62,571 bases of DNA from a virus. Numbering within the stretch: the stretch's first letter is position 1; every line of letters starts with the position of its first letter. The notes under the pieces were generated by a model, which was not told the origin of the DNA, did no database searches, and saw only the letters and a program-made list of their open reading frames with translations. The stretch is from positions 1-62,571 of IMG/VR virus record IMGVR_UViG_3300046007_009028; one strand, 5' to 3'. The translations under genes were made by a program, and so were the position numbers. Below, in pieces: positions 1-8,174 of this stretch.

Positions 1-129
1 GAAACCATGGATAAGGGTTTAGCAGAGATTATAATTGCTAAACACAGAAATGGACCAACAGGAACTGTAAAGTTGTTGTTCGATGCTGAATATACTCAGT
101 TTAAAAATATGGTTCAGCAGACCTGGTAA
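1..129 (+). CDS. dnaB: Replicative DNA helicase DnaB, C-terminal end (partial)
   Basis: The frame opens at base 1 and ends at TAA 127-129, giving 42 residues. They include KGLAEIIIAKHRNGPTGTV followed by KLLFDAEYTQF, which closely matches the C-terminal end of bacterial and phage DnaB helicases (the usual form is RG-AEIIIAKHRNGPTG-V-L-F). DnaB is the hexameric 5'-3' helicase that unwinds the replication fork. The start and the ATPase core lie outside the window. It is followed by a terminator-like hairpin at 195-229. A degenerate copy of its last 15 codons recurs at 632-675, which suggests a rearrangement next to this gene. Confidence 0.9.
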   Translation, partial: ETMDKGLAEIIIAKHRNGPTGTVKLLFDAEYTQFKNMVQQTW

Positions 130-194
130 TCTAGGTCAGTTTCTAGGACAAGCTTGCTCAGTTCTTCAGTGATTGGGATTTTCACCCCATAAAC

Positions 195-229
195 AGCCGA
201 ACTCTAGGGAGAGTTTTTCGAGTTCGGCT
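195..229. terminator. Terminator-like hairpin after dnaB
   Basis: A perfect 10-bp stem (AGCCGAACTC with GAGTTCGGCT) surrounds a 15-nt loop and is followed by a short T-rich run. It lies between dnaB (plus) and the convergent gene 279-584 (minus), so it may serve both strands. The U-tract is weak. Confidence 0.6.
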
Positions 230-278
230 TTGTAATCCGGGGAGACAGAGGGCATAACGCTCTCTGACTTTCTAGACA

Positions 279-584
279 TTATGCCAATAAATGACTTATG
301 GTGTTGCTGTAGCCTACTGTTTTTTCTTGTGCAATTCTGGCTGCATCAGCAGAAAATCTTGTTGCCTCTTCTTTATTGGGGGTTTTTGTCCATTCAATTT
401 CCTGTCTTTTCCCACCAACTAAATCAGTCTCTACCTTAGTCCCTAGTATTTGAATATATTTTTTATCCTTGTTATCAAATAGGACTGTAGTTGCATTTTT
501 CATGGCATCATCCTCGATGATTTCTATTGCTGGCAGTTCTTTCTGCAAAGAGCCATTGAATTTATAGTCAAATGAGTTAGACAT
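279..584 (-). CDS. Hypothetical protein, 101 aa
   Basis: The ATG is preceded by a clear AAGGAG ribosome binding site. The protein is soluble and fairly charged, with an N-terminal MSNSFDYKFNGS. I recognise no domain. The gene sits between the real dnaB 3' end and a second, degenerate copy of that end, so it may have arrived in a small insertion that duplicated the target. Confidence 0.65.
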   Translation of the reverse strand: MSNSFDYKFNGSLQKELPAIEIIEDDAMKNATTVLFDNKDKKYIQILGTKVETDLVGGKRQEIEWTKTPNKEEATRFSADAARIAQEKTVGYSNTISHLLA

Positions 585-598
585 GATAATACTCCTTG

Positions 599-635
599 AT
601 ACTTTGCTTGGGTTGTTGATATGTCATGTTTATGC
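599..635. repeat. 37-nt direct repeat, copy 1 (copy 2 at 1886-1922)
   Basis: The segment starting ATACTTTGCTTGGG and ending CATGTTTATGC is repeated identically at 1886-1922. In both places it lies just upstream of the start of a small minus-strand gene (279-584 and 1689-1862), so it may carry the promoter or leader of these genes. It could also be the footprint of a local duplication. Confidence 0.8.
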
Positions 636-675
636 TGAATACACTCAGTTTAAAAATATGGGTGGACAGACTTGG
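632..675 (+). pseudogene. Degenerate second copy of the dnaB 3' end
   Basis: The stretch beginning ATGCTGAATACACTCAG matches positions 83-126 (dnaB codons for A-E-Y-T-Q-F-K-N-M...T-W) with a few differences and lacks the dnaB stop. It directly abuts the 37-nt repeat at 599-635. It looks like a leftover target duplication from insertion of gene 279-584 or from unequal recombination. Confidence 0.65.
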
Positions 676-712
676 GGTTATCTCCAAAACTACTAAGGCG
701 TTAGCCGTTGTT

Positions 713-1150
713 CTATCTTGTCATGTCATAGACGTAAAAGTAATGGTCAGCTTCCTCATTATTGGGGTTATTCCACTTATATCCTTTTAATGCGCCGCCC
801 ATCTGTGACATTGTTCCCCAAACTTTATCGTAATTAAGACATTCAAGAAACATTGATACACCGCATATAGGACAGGGAATCAAAATGTCCTGAAGACTAC
901 TTTCGATGCCGAACTCAATTAGCTCTTCTTCAATATAGGCATCACGGGTTTCCCATTTGCCAACAAATCTGTTGAGGATTTGTCCTACAGAGAACTCACC
1001 AATCTCATCGTATTGCTGGAAGCATTTGACGGACTTGACGTAGCTTTTTAAGAGTTCTCTATCAAGAATATTTTCACCTGAATAGAGTTCTAAATTGTCC
1101 ACATAAAGGTTGTAATCAATAATCTGCTGTTCTAATTCTGTGAAACTCAT
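713..1150 (-). CDS. Hypothetical protein with a CxxC motif, 145 aa
   Basis: I place the start at the ATG at 1150 (MSFTELEQQ), which has TTTAGGAGTAGTT just upstream. The open frame runs further up, but that part is leader sequence shared with gene 2342-2635. The protein contains CPICGVSMFLEC, a possible partial metal-binding knuckle, and an acidic N-terminal half. I recognise no family. Confidence 0.65.
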   Translation of the reverse strand: MSFTELEQQIIDYNLYVDNLELYSGENILDRELLKSYVKSVKCFQQYDEIGEFSVGQILNRFVGKWETRDAYIEEELIEFGIESSLQDILIPCPICGVSMFLECLNYDKVWGTMSQMGGALKGYKWNNPNNEEADHYFYVYDMTR

Positions 1151-1252
1151 AACTACTCCTAAAGGAAAACTAGTTTGATGGGTAGACCGATTCACCCTGA
1201 CCTGTGGCAGGTCTACCGCGCTTTTTAACGGTGCGGTTCTGCCACAACTCGA

Positions 1253-1561
1253 TTACGCCAAAGGGATTGACGCACCCAGTGGGTAGGCTGGGTTGGTGGA
1301 GTGAACCACCAGTGCCACCCCAAGACGGGGATTGGCAATGGCAGTCGCGCCGAATAAATTTTTGTAGTGCAACGCCACTAGGGCGACTGCACTGACTGGC
1401 ATCCCGCTAATGACAACCAACTGTCCGTTGGCTTCGGGGAAGTTGACTTTCCCTAATTCCTCCTGTTCGTTGATGGGATTTTGGGGACTGGCAGGGTTGC
1501 CATTGTCCGCAAGAATTTCTAGCAGCGCAAAGCTGCTTTTTTCTGTGATTTTGATTTGCAT
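1253..1561 (-). CDS. Hypothetical protein, 102 aa
   Basis: The frame starts at an ATG preceded by GGGGACTAAT. The predicted product has a mixed N-terminal half (QIKITEKSSFALLEIL) and a hydrophobic C-terminal half rich in Ala and Val. An open frame on the opposite strand at 1204-1395 overlaps it and looks like a shadow. I see no known motif. The shared spacing with neighbouring minus-strand genes favours a real gene. Confidence 0.5.
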   Translation of the reverse strand: MQIKITEKSSFALLEILADNGNPASPQNPINEQEELGKVNFPEANGQLVVISGMPVSAVALVALHYKNLFGATAIANPRLGVALVVHSTNPAYPLGASIPLA

Positions 1562-1688
1562 TTGATTAGTCCCCTATTGAATAACAGTTTCGGGGAATGC
1601 GGCCATTAAGAATTTGATTCTTACCCCATAACTTAATATTTCGGGATTGAAATGACCGTCAAATTGGGAGTTAGTAAAAATTGAAAAA

Positions 1689-1862
1689 CTAAAACTCTTC
1701 AGAGTCTTCTTCTGAAGACTCCATGATGTGTTTTATTACCCATTCTATAGCTTCAGAATCCCCAGTAGATGCTAGGGTAAGCATATAGTCAGATAATGTT
1801 TCAAGTAACTCAGGCTGCTCAGGCTGCCATTTGGTAGCATCGGATTTTATATCATCTGCCAT
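1689..1862 (-). CDS. Small acidic protein, 57 aa
   Basis: The ATG at 1862 opens MADDIKSDATKWQPEQPELL, and the gene ends with a strongly acidic tail, SSEEDSEEF. The 37-nt repeat 1886-1922 lies directly upstream, in the same position it has in front of gene 279-584. The size, acidity and shared leader suggest an expressed early phage gene. An acidic DNA-mimic role would be speculation. Confidence 0.6.
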   Translation of the reverse strand: MADDIKSDATKWQPEQPELLETLSDYMLTLASTGDSEAIEWVIKHIMESSEEDSEEF

Positions 1863-1885
1863 AGTATTTTGTCCGTGGTGTGTTA

Positions 1886-1922
1886 ATACTTTGCTTGGGT
1901 TGTTGATATGTCATGTTTATGC
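1886..1922. repeat. 37-nt direct repeat, copy 2
   Basis: Identical to 599-635. It lies between gene 1689-1862 and the stop of gene 1928-2287 and reads as the leader of the former on the minus strand. Confidence 0.8.
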
Positions 1923-1927
1923 AGAAC

Positions 1928-2287
1928 TTATTCGATTTCTTCTATGATTTGTCTAGCAGCTTCCTTAGAAGTGCAAACGCAATCACTTAGAGAGATACTA
2001 CTATTACCGTTAGCCTCTTTCATTGCTTTAGCAAATTCAGAGAACTCATAAGGTATGAAATCCCACTGGTGTAAAGGCAGAGTATTAAAATCTTCATCTT
2101 TCTTAAAAGCATGAACTAATTTCTCCCTGGAGAACACCCTTAACACCGCTTGTTTAATCTTATCAGTCACAAATTGACCATAATACTCGCGGTGAGTACA
2201 TTCATTTGCCATGTATTGTTTTCTTGTAAACACTTTCTCAACTACTCCTAATTTATTTAGTACCGATTTAAACCATTTTCCCGACAT
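1928..2287 (-). CDS. Hypothetical protein, about 119 aa, start uncertain
   Basis: I use the ATG at 2287 (MSGKWFKSVLNKLG). Alternatives are a GTG near 2233, which has the AGGAGTAGTT leader seen before other genes in this cluster about 13 nt upstream, and the ATG at 2212. The product is a charged soluble protein with a helical C-terminus (KEAARQIIEEIE). I recognise no family. Confidence 0.5.
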   Translation of the reverse strand: MSGKWFKSVLNKLGVVEKVFTRKQYMANECTHREYYGQFVTDKIKQAVLRVFSREKLVHAFKKDEDFNTLPLHQWDFIPYEFSEFAKAMKEANGNSSISLSDCVCTSKEAARQIIEEIE

Positions 2288-2341
2288 CAAGAAAATGGTT
2301 ATCTCCAAAACTAGTAAGGCGTTAGCCGTTGTTTCCTAAGA

Positions 2342-2635
2342 CTACTCAAAAGATACAGCAAACAATGTACCGTCTTCACTGTTTTCAATAATTACTGCAT
2401 TAGGAGGTAAGTTGTAAACTTCTCCAGGAACAACATTTTGAGCCAACTCATAATCCGAAAAATCCCAATCCTGTATGTCTTGGTAGTCCTCAAACACCTT
2501 CTGTTCTGTGTCAGCAACATATTGGGACTGAAGATTGTTTATGTATTCGATACCTCCTCGGATGGGCGTCCAATGCGTAACCTTATTTGCCTTGTTGGTG
2601 ATTTCCTTTAATGTTTTTAATTTTGTAAAATCCAT
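2342..2635 (-). CDS. Hypothetical protein, 97 aa
   Basis: Start at the ATG at 2635 (MDFTKLKTLKEITNK). Its leader, including TTTAGGAGTAGG and the CTAGTTTTCC segment, is the same as that of gene 713-1150, but with a triplicated CTCCTA unit. The pair therefore share a duplicated 5' region. The protein has an acidic middle (DYQDIQDWDFSDYE). Function unknown. Confidence 0.6.
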   Translation of the reverse strand: MDFTKLKTLKEITNKANKVTHWTPIRGGIEYINNLQSQYVADTEQKVFEDYQDIQDWDFSDYELAQNVVPGEVYNLPPNAVIIENSEDGTLFAVSFE

Positions 2636-2739
2636 AACTACTCCTACTCCTACTCCTAAAGGAAAACTAGTTTGATGGGTAAACGTCTGCTTCATGCAGT
2701 GTGAGTGAGTTAAATTAAATAACTCACTCCTAGCCCTAA

Positions 2740-3144
2740 TTATTTAAACCAAAATACCATCCTTACATCTTCAATTTCTTGAGGATAGTCAGAGCGGTAT
2801 TCATAAAACCTCTCCACCGAATTACCGAATAGATATCCTAACTCATTACCTTGCATAATATTGAATGGGTCTAATTGTGGAAATTTGCTAGAGACTATCT
2901 TCAACTCATCGGGAGTAAGCCAAGAAGGGTTGAATAAGTTGGTTGTGTCTTTATTGTAGGCAATACGGGTGACTACAGAGATGTCTTCAGGCAAACCTTT
3001 AGCTTTAAACCGATTGTAGTGGTATAAATTTTCCGCACCTAGAAAATCCATTAACTCGTAATTCCTGAGAATTGACGGACAAGAGTAGTGATGCCATTGT
3101 TTGTCAATCTTAACCTCAATGTGAGCTTTGATATCAAATCCCAT
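2740..3144 (-). CDS. Conserved phage-type hypothetical protein, 134 aa
   Basis: Start at the ATG at 3144 (MGFDIKAHIEVK) with AAAGGTGAAC upstream. The N-terminus resembles a widespread family of small phage proteins that open MG-DIH--(V)E and continue with a W-H and an RNYELFDFL-like segment; here it reads KQWHHYSCPSILRNYELMDFLG. That family has no assigned role that I know. The C-terminus is rich in aromatic residues. Confidence 0.6.
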   Translation of the reverse strand: MGFDIKAHIEVKIDKQWHHYSCPSILRNYELMDFLGAENLYHYNRFKAKGLPEDISVVTRIAYNKDTTNLFNPSWLTPDELKIVSSKFPQLDPFNIMQGNELGYLFGNSVERFYEYRSDYPQEIEDVRMVFWFK

Positions 3145-3169
3145 TTCGTTCACCTTTAAAACTACATCA

Positions 3170-3511
3170 CTACCAGTTGGGCGTTAGCCCATTAGCACTC
3201 ACTTCAAACAAACTATTCCCTATTTGAAAGAACAAGGGAATACCCTTAACATCTACATTATCACCTAAACAAAACAATAAAGTTTGCAGAGTTTTAATTT
3301 CATACTTTCTATCACCTACTGCAAACTCACAATAGTATCGTGAGATGTCTTTTGTACACAACTTAAAGGAAGCTGTGTACTCAGGATGAAAGAATAAGTA
3401 TTCAGGAGCTTGATGTGTGGCTATAAACTTGTCTAAGTCAATGAGGTCATTGACCGTTTGTTGATACAAATTGCCTTTTATTGTGCAGTCAATTACCAGT
3501 TTAGTTTTCAT
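3170..3511 (-). CDS. Hypothetical protein, 113 aa
   Basis: The ATG opens MKTKLVIDCTIKGNL. It is predicted to be a beta-rich soluble protein with no signal peptide. A palindromic repeat at 3568-3581 lies upstream and another at 3178-3191 overlaps its 3' end. No family recognised. Confidence 0.55.
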   Translation of the reverse strand: MKTKLVIDCTIKGNLYQQTVNDLIDLDKFIATHQAPEYLFFHPEYTASFKLCTKDISRYYCEFAVGDRKYEIKTLQTLLFCLGDNVDVKGIPLFFQIGNSLFEVSANGLTPNW

Positions 3512-3586
3512 GGTTGATACAATATTTACCCTCAGTCATAATTACCTTTAGTTACTCCACTACTATTAAGGCGTTAGCCTTCTTGG

Positions 3587-4204
3587 CTATTTAAACCCAC
3601 AAACATTTTTTAGCCTACGGGATTTAAACTTAACAGGGTCAGGATTGAGGTTGCCTCTACGGGTTTTCTTCATAGATTCGATAGCTTTATCACGAGAGTA
3701 TCTGAGAATTGCTAACTCCCAACGAATGTGTTTTAGAATCTCATTTAACTCACTGAGATGTTTTTCATAACTTTGTTTTTCAAAGTCGTAAAAGATTTCC
3801 TTTTTTCTGAGTAACGCCATCATCTCTAATACTAACTTTTCCCTCTCTTTGGCAGGCATTTTAGTTCCTTTTTTGCCAGTAACCGTAAAAGAAATAGTAG
3901 GAATACTTTGTATCCCATAATCTTCAGTTCCATTCCTTCTAGTATACTTAATAACTCTACCAACAAACCCTACTTTCTCATTTAGTCTGGGAATTTTTTT
4001 AGGGTGAGTTTTCTTCAAGTCATCATAAACTTCCATTTCACGTTCAGTAAAGAAAGTATTAATGTGGTGTATTTCTCTAATTTCAGGATTAAGAGAATAT
4101 TCCTTAACTCTGACGTTGGTAATACAGTAGCTATTTGGTTCTATCTTATTAACAATTCCCAGGACTAATACTTTATGCCCTAACCAATCTTTTAAGTTTC
4201 TCAT
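3587..4204 (-). CDS. Hypothetical basic protein, 205 aa
   Basis: The ATG at 4204 follows an AGCAAAATAAAC leader (4218-4229) with a TACAAT box in front, the same arrangement as other genes here. Residues 1-110 look like a beta-rich domain (GHKVLVLGIVNKIEPNSYCI) and the C-terminal half is helical and very basic (KKTRRGNLNPDPVKFKSRRLK). A nucleic-acid-binding role is plausible but not shown. It lies directly downstream of the helicase gene. Confidence 0.6.
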   Translation of the reverse strand: MRNLKDWLGHKVLVLGIVNKIEPNSYCITNVRVKEYSLNPEIREIHHINTFFTEREMEVYDDLKKTHPKKIPRLNEKVGFVGRVIKYTRRNGTEDYGIQSIPTISFTVTGKKGTKMPAKEREKLVLEMMALLRKKEIFYDFEKQSYEKHLSELNEILKHIRWELAILRYSRDKAIESMKKTRRGNLNPDPVKFKSRRLKNVCGFK

Positions 4205-4311
4205 AACTATTGATTCTGTTTATTTTGCTAGTAAACATTGTACATCAAAATCAAAGGGGCGATTGCCCCAATGATTATGAAAGGTGTTAACAAATTAACT
4301 TATATTCTTTG

Positions 4312-5943
4312 CTAACTATCTAATTCCTCTTCTTTGGACTTCTGGCAATCTTTTGGACAATCATCAGTCTTCTTGGATTGAGGTTTTTTAACTCCACCAC
4401 TACAAGCTAAAATCAAAGTGCGTTTACTTCTAGTGAGAGCCACATATTGAAGATTCTTTTCTTGCTGTAAACTTTCTTTGTTTTGCCCCTTAAATGTATG
4501 AGGGCATAATTCAGGGTGCAAGAATACAACACGCTCTGCTTCTAATCCTTTGGCAGTGTGTATGGTAGAAAGGGTAACACTATCTTGCCTTTCAAGAAAT
4601 AGATTGCTAAGTGATTTTTTCAATGACTTGATGTTAACCAGATTATCAAATCCCTCAAAGCAAGCTAACAAAGCATCACACCTATCACGCAGATTTGCAA
4701 TTATTTTAAATGCGCCTTGCTCAATTAGCCTGGACTGTCTGCTCTGAAATAAGATTTCTACAAACTCTGGGAATCTTTCAAATCTAAATCCAGATACCTT
4801 AGAAATGTCGTCTATAAGACTTGATAGAGACTGTTCAAGGTTAGAGTCACCAGCTATGATTTTTGCAGGAATACGGGCAATTATGAGTTTAATGCAAAGA
4901 CTAATTAACGGTGCGGTTTTTCTACAAACAATTAACTCACCACCTGTTAAATGTGGGAGTAATTCTTCATAGTCGTAATGCCCTGCCATGTTAACTTTTA
5001 AATCAATATCAATTATTACACCCTCAATGGCAGTAGGTGAAGCTTCTATTGATGGTACTAATTTCTGTGCTAATTTCAAGTGAGACTTAGGGCATCTATA
5101 ACAGATTGACAATGGCAAAGATATTGCATTGGTGCGATACTTTAACCTGTCCAAAGCATCTGTATTTGCACCAGCAAAGCCCATAATAGACTGCCATCTG
5201 TCCCCTACTCCAAGAATACGAGTATTTTCATCAGTAAACTTCAGGAAAAGTTCTAGTGCTGCACTAGAAACGTCCTGCATTTCATCACCAAATACCCAAG
5301 CATATTTATAGGTAGAGTTTAGCTTCCATAGGTAGGGAAGAAATAGTTGGTCTTCAAATGAGAGAAAGCCTTCTTTAGCTAGTCTATCCCCTTCTTTGAT
5401 TACGTACCCTAACCAATTTCCTACAGTATTAAGATGACAGATATCCAGGTTGTAATCCTGAATCATCTTTTCTAAAGCTTCTCTGGATTTAGTGCCAGTT
5501 AAGGTCTTCATTGAGAATGTAGTTAGAACCCACAACTCATTAGACAGCTTTTCATTTACTTCCCAGTCTGTAGTTCCATTCTGGTCTTTAACTACTTTTC
5601 TGGCTATTTGAAGGTACTTTTTCCTATCAACATCTAAATCTCTATAATTTAGGGCTTTACGGACTAATCCATGCCCAAGGGAGTTAAGAGTTTGAACTTG
5701 GGCTATCTTGCCAATCTTTAACTCAAGCTCTTTCTGAATACGTTTACCAAACGCAATAGCTAAAGGTTTAACACCCTGCTTGTTGTAGATAATTTCACAA
5801 CTTCTTTTAATTAGAGTTGTTTTCCCACTACCAGCTAGAGCCTCAACGATGATGTTGTGACTACCGTATTCTATGGCATTATAAACCGCTTTCTGGTAGT
5901 CGGAATCTATTAGAGTATTTAAAGTATTTATTGTTTGAGCCAT
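4312..5943 (-). CDS. SF1 (UvrD/PcrA-like) DNA helicase, 543 aa
   Basis: All main SF1 motifs are visible. Walker A is EALAGSGKTTL near residues 34-44, motif II is FGDEMQDVS near 218-226, and motif III is GVGDRWQSIMGFAGA near 246-259. YRCP (motif IV region), STIHTAKGLEAERVV (motif V) and QYVALTRSKR (motif VI) lie in the last 100 residues. The protein is shorter than UvrD (about 720 aa), as is usual for phage UvrD_C_2-type helicases. It would use ATP to unwind DNA in replication or repair. The ATG at 5943 follows an AGCAAAATAAAC leader; an in-frame GTG three codons upstream is an alternative. Confidence 0.88.
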   Translation of the reverse strand: MAQTINTLNTLIDSDYQKAVYNAIEYGSHNIIVEALAGSGKTTLIKRSCEIIYNKQGVKPLAIAFGKRIQKELELKIGKIAQVQTLNSLGHGLVRKALNYRDLDVDRKKYLQIARKVVKDQNGTTDWEVNEKLSNELWVLTTFSMKTLTGTKSREALEKMIQDYNLDICHLNTVGNWLGYVIKEGDRLAKEGFLSFEDQLFLPYLWKLNSTYKYAWVFGDEMQDVSSAALELFLKFTDENTRILGVGDRWQSIMGFAGANTDALDRLKYRTNAISLPLSICYRCPKSHLKLAQKLVPSIEASPTAIEGVIIDIDLKVNMAGHYDYEELLPHLTGGELIVCRKTAPLISLCIKLIIARIPAKIIAGDSNLEQSLSSLIDDISKVSGFRFERFPEFVEILFQSRQSRLIEQGAFKIIANLRDRCDALLACFEGFDNLVNIKSLKKSLSNLFLERQDSVTLSTIHTAKGLEAERVVFLHPELCPHTFKGQNKESLQQEKNLQYVALTRSKRTLILACSGGVKKPQSKKTDDCPKDCQKSKEEELDS

Positions 5944-5975
5944 TGTTTTCACTCGTTTATTTTGCTAGTTAAAAA

Positions 5976-6002
5976 CCCTGCTATAATTTAATTATAACAG
6001 GG
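5976..6002 (-). terminator. Terminator after the SSB-like gene
   Basis: On the minus strand a CCCTGTTATAATT / AATTATAGCAGGG palindrome is followed by TTTTTAA. It lies just after the stop of 6038-6697 and just before the leader of the helicase gene, so each of these genes probably has its own transcript. Confidence 0.75.
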
Positions 6003-6037
6003 CTTATTTTGTTCATCACAGTTAGTAAAGCGTAAGC

Positions 6038-6697
6038 TTAGAACTCATCATCTTTTGAATCTTTACTTCCCATCAGTCGCACTTTATTAGCAGTAATCTT
6101 AATGCCAGTCCTGGGTTCACCAGTGGTCTTGTCATTCCAGGATTCAAAAACTAAAGTGCCTTCAATCCCAAGATTCTCACCTTTGCGACAATATCTTTCT
6201 ACTGTTTCACCCTGCTTATTCCAAGCAGTGACGTTGTAGAAATACCCCTTCCTCCCTTCCTTAATTAAAAGTGAAGTAGTGATAGACAGTTTGCCACTTT
6301 CATAAATTCTCTTTTCAGGCATTTTCATCATCTTACCTGCAAGATAAATGGTATTGTAATTGACTTCTGCCTTAACTGGACAAACTGAATGGGCAAGTAT
6401 ATAAGGCTGTTCAATAACTTGTTTAGTTTCCTTATCTTTTTGCTCAGTAAATAATTGACCTGTAACAAGCATTTTCATTCCTGGCTTAAATAAACTTAAT
6501 CTATCAGAGGTAATGCCAGAAGAGGTTTTATCGTAGGAGTTATTAAATCCTTTAATAGTCACAAAGTGTTCTATAGGATTACCGTCTTTGTCAGTTTGAA
6601 GATAACTACACTGAGCAATTGAAAATGGTTGTTGCCCAGGGATATCAGTAAAGGATTCTACAAAGTTAACTGTGAGCGTAATGATGATAATGTTCAT
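6038..6697 (-). CDS. Single-stranded DNA-binding protein-like, 219 aa
   Basis: The second half reads like an SSB OB-fold: LAGKMMKMPEKR-YESGK, then FYNVTAWNKQGETVERYCRKG, then EGTLVFESW, ending in ITANKVRLMGS and an acidic tail, SKDDEF, as in bacterial SSBs that recruit partners through the tail. The first 100 residues look like another OB-like beta domain, so this may be a two-OB protein. The start is placed at the ATG at 6697 (MNIIIITLTV); the frame upstream runs through leader sequence. It lies between the helicase and an ASCH gene, fitting a replication role. Confidence 0.75.
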   Translation of the reverse strand: MNIIIITLTVNFVESFTDIPGQQPFSIAQCSYLQTDKDGNPIEHFVTIKGFNNSYDKTSSGITSDRLSLFKPGMKMLVTGQLFTEQKDKETKQVIEQPYILAHSVCPVKAEVNYNTIYLAGKMMKMPEKRIYESGKLSITTSLLIKEGRKGYFYNVTAWNKQGETVERYCRKGENLGIEGTLVFESWNDKTTGEPRTGIKITANKVRLMGSKDSKDDEF

Positions 6698-6763
6698 GGA
6701 TTTAACTGGTAAGTGAGTAAAGAGGAAATTATTGCATTTCCTCACAAACATTTAGGCGTTAGC

Positions 6764-7267
6764 CTATTGAAATTGTTTTTCAATGTCTTGAATAATTGAA
6801 CTATCAGGAATCCATAAACCTTGTTTCCCTTTAATAGGAATAGGTTTGGGTAATGTCATGAGATTAGCTAATTCCCATGCGTATCTACCTGCTTGCCAGT
6901 CGCCACAAAGCTGTTCTAATTCTGGAACGTCTTCAAGAATTATATTTTCTTTGTGTTTAGGGTAAGATTCCATTTTTAAGCAATCAACTAAGTCAGTTAC
7001 GCAAAGGATTTTTCCCAAAGGAAGAAATTCTACGTACTCTGTGTTCGTACCAATAAAGTCTAGCCTTGTTCTGTCAAATTGTCTTACATCTTTTAAGTCG
7101 AAAACTTTATTTACAAAGCTAATATCTGGTACGTACTTTTTCTTTGCAGAACAAATTAGAAGTTTCCCTCTAAACTTTGTACTCCAACTTCTAGTCTCAT
7201 ACCTCTTAATTCCCAAAGCAACAAGAGAAGCCCAGGGTTGATGCAGTGATATTGCGCGATATTCCAT
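6764..7267 (-). CDS. ASCH-domain protein, 167 aa
   Basis: The N-terminus reads ISLHQPWASLVALGIKRYETRSW followed by KFRGKLLICSAKK, which is the signature of the ASCH (PUA-like) fold: QPWA, G-K--E-R-W and G-LLI-S-K. ASCH proteins bind RNA or modified nucleosides, and some are amidohydrolases acting on N4-acetylcytidine. The length fits a single domain. It is directly followed by gene 7281-8000, a likely co-transcribed partner. Substrate unknown. Confidence 0.8.
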   Translation of the reverse strand: MEYRAISLHQPWASLVALGIKRYETRSWSTKFRGKLLICSAKKKYVPDISFVNKVFDLKDVRQFDRTRLDFIGTNTEYVEFLPLGKILCVTDLVDCLKMESYPKHKENIILEDVPELEQLCGDWQAGRYAWELANLMTLPKPIPIKGKQGLWIPDSSIIQDIEKQFQ

Positions 7268-7280
7268 GATTAACTACTCT

Positions 7281-8000
7281 TTAAAATTTATAGTCTACAA
7301 GCTCTCCAACTAATTCAAACCCAAAAAGGTAGATGTTTTTAACAGCATGATTTCTGGTTAATGGGTTAGACTTAGCTAAGTCATATTGCCTTTGCAATGC
7401 TTCTCTTTGTTCTTCTAAGGGTCTTTCAGCTAAAGGGATAATGGGTTTCTTCATTTCTTGTTCCTTAGCCTTTGCTTCCTTGGAAACTATTAAGTCAAAG
7501 ATGTTATTCTTAATCCCCCACACTTTTACTTCAAACTCAAAACCAAAATTCTTCAACCTGTCAGACTTCCTGATAGCAGCTAAACGACAATACTTGTTCT
7601 TTAGTAGCCATTGCCTAAACCTCTCAGCATTTTGCTTGGCACTTCCCTCAGAGGTTTTATTAAACCCAAAGTAAGTAATCCAATGAAGACTACCAGGTGC
7701 GCCATCACATCTATTGTATTCATAGATTCTATTGCTTACTGCAATTAAAGTAGAGTCGCGCATTTCAGTTTGAGCGCGGCAAACTCTAACAGAATCAATA
7801 GCATGAATGAGTTCAGCTTTTGTCATGTTAGACATTACTTTACCAAACTTGGCTTTGACAATTAGTTGTCCTAGTTCTTTATTAATCCTAGAAGCTAATG
7901 CCTTTAGTCGTCTGATGGTTAAAGCCTGTAAGTCTTCAATCCTTTTGATATCACTAAATACAATAACAGTTTTTTCTTTCGCAGATAACTTTGTTTTCAT
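7281..8000 (-). CDS. Hypothetical protein with SAP-like N-terminal region, 239 aa
   Basis: The ATG follows AGGAGTATTATATC. Residues about 17-65 carry LQALTIRRLKALASRIN and, after a spacer, MSNMTKAELIHAI, which resembles SAP/Rho-N helix-extended-helix motifs that bind nucleic acid. The middle contains GAPGSLHWITYFGFNKT and a basic segment. The C-terminus is unremarkable. It probably precedes the ASCH gene in one operon, with only 13 nt between them. Confidence 0.6.
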   Translation of the reverse strand: MKTKLSAKEKTVIVFSDIKRIEDLQALTIRRLKALASRINKELGQLIVKAKFGKVMSNMTKAELIHAIDSVRVCRAQTEMRDSTLIAVSNRIYEYNRCDGAPGSLHWITYFGFNKTSEGSAKQNAERFRQWLLKNKYCRLAAIRKSDRLKNFGFEFEVKVWGIKNNIFDLIVSKEAKAKEQEMKKPIIPLAERPLEEQREALQRQYDLAKSNPLTRNHAVKNIYLFGFELVGELVDYKF

Positions 8001-8031
8001 GATATAATACTCCTACGATTACCAAACATCA

Positions 8032-8066
8032 AAAGCCCCTCCTAGTAGATTTCTAAGAGGGGCTTT
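8032..8066. terminator. Bidirectional terminator
   Basis: AAAGCCCCTC pairs with GAGGGGCTTT around a 15-nt loop, with A-rich and T-rich flanks on both sides. It separates the giant gene (8175-14078) from the ASCH/SAP operon on the minus strand. Two GCGTTAGC palindromes follow at 8088-8099 and 8153-8166. Confidence 0.8.
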
Positions 8067-8174
8067 ACTTTTACTTCATAACTATTAATGCGTTAGCATC
8101 GCATTCTCTTTTCTTATTAACATTGTTACTTCCAAGATACCTCACCACTAAAGGGGCGTTAGCCCCATGTATTC

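Noticed and set aside
1204-1395. Plus-strand open frame of 63 codons
   Set aside because: It is fully opposite gene 1253-1561 and has no ribosome binding site. Its composition looks like a shadow.
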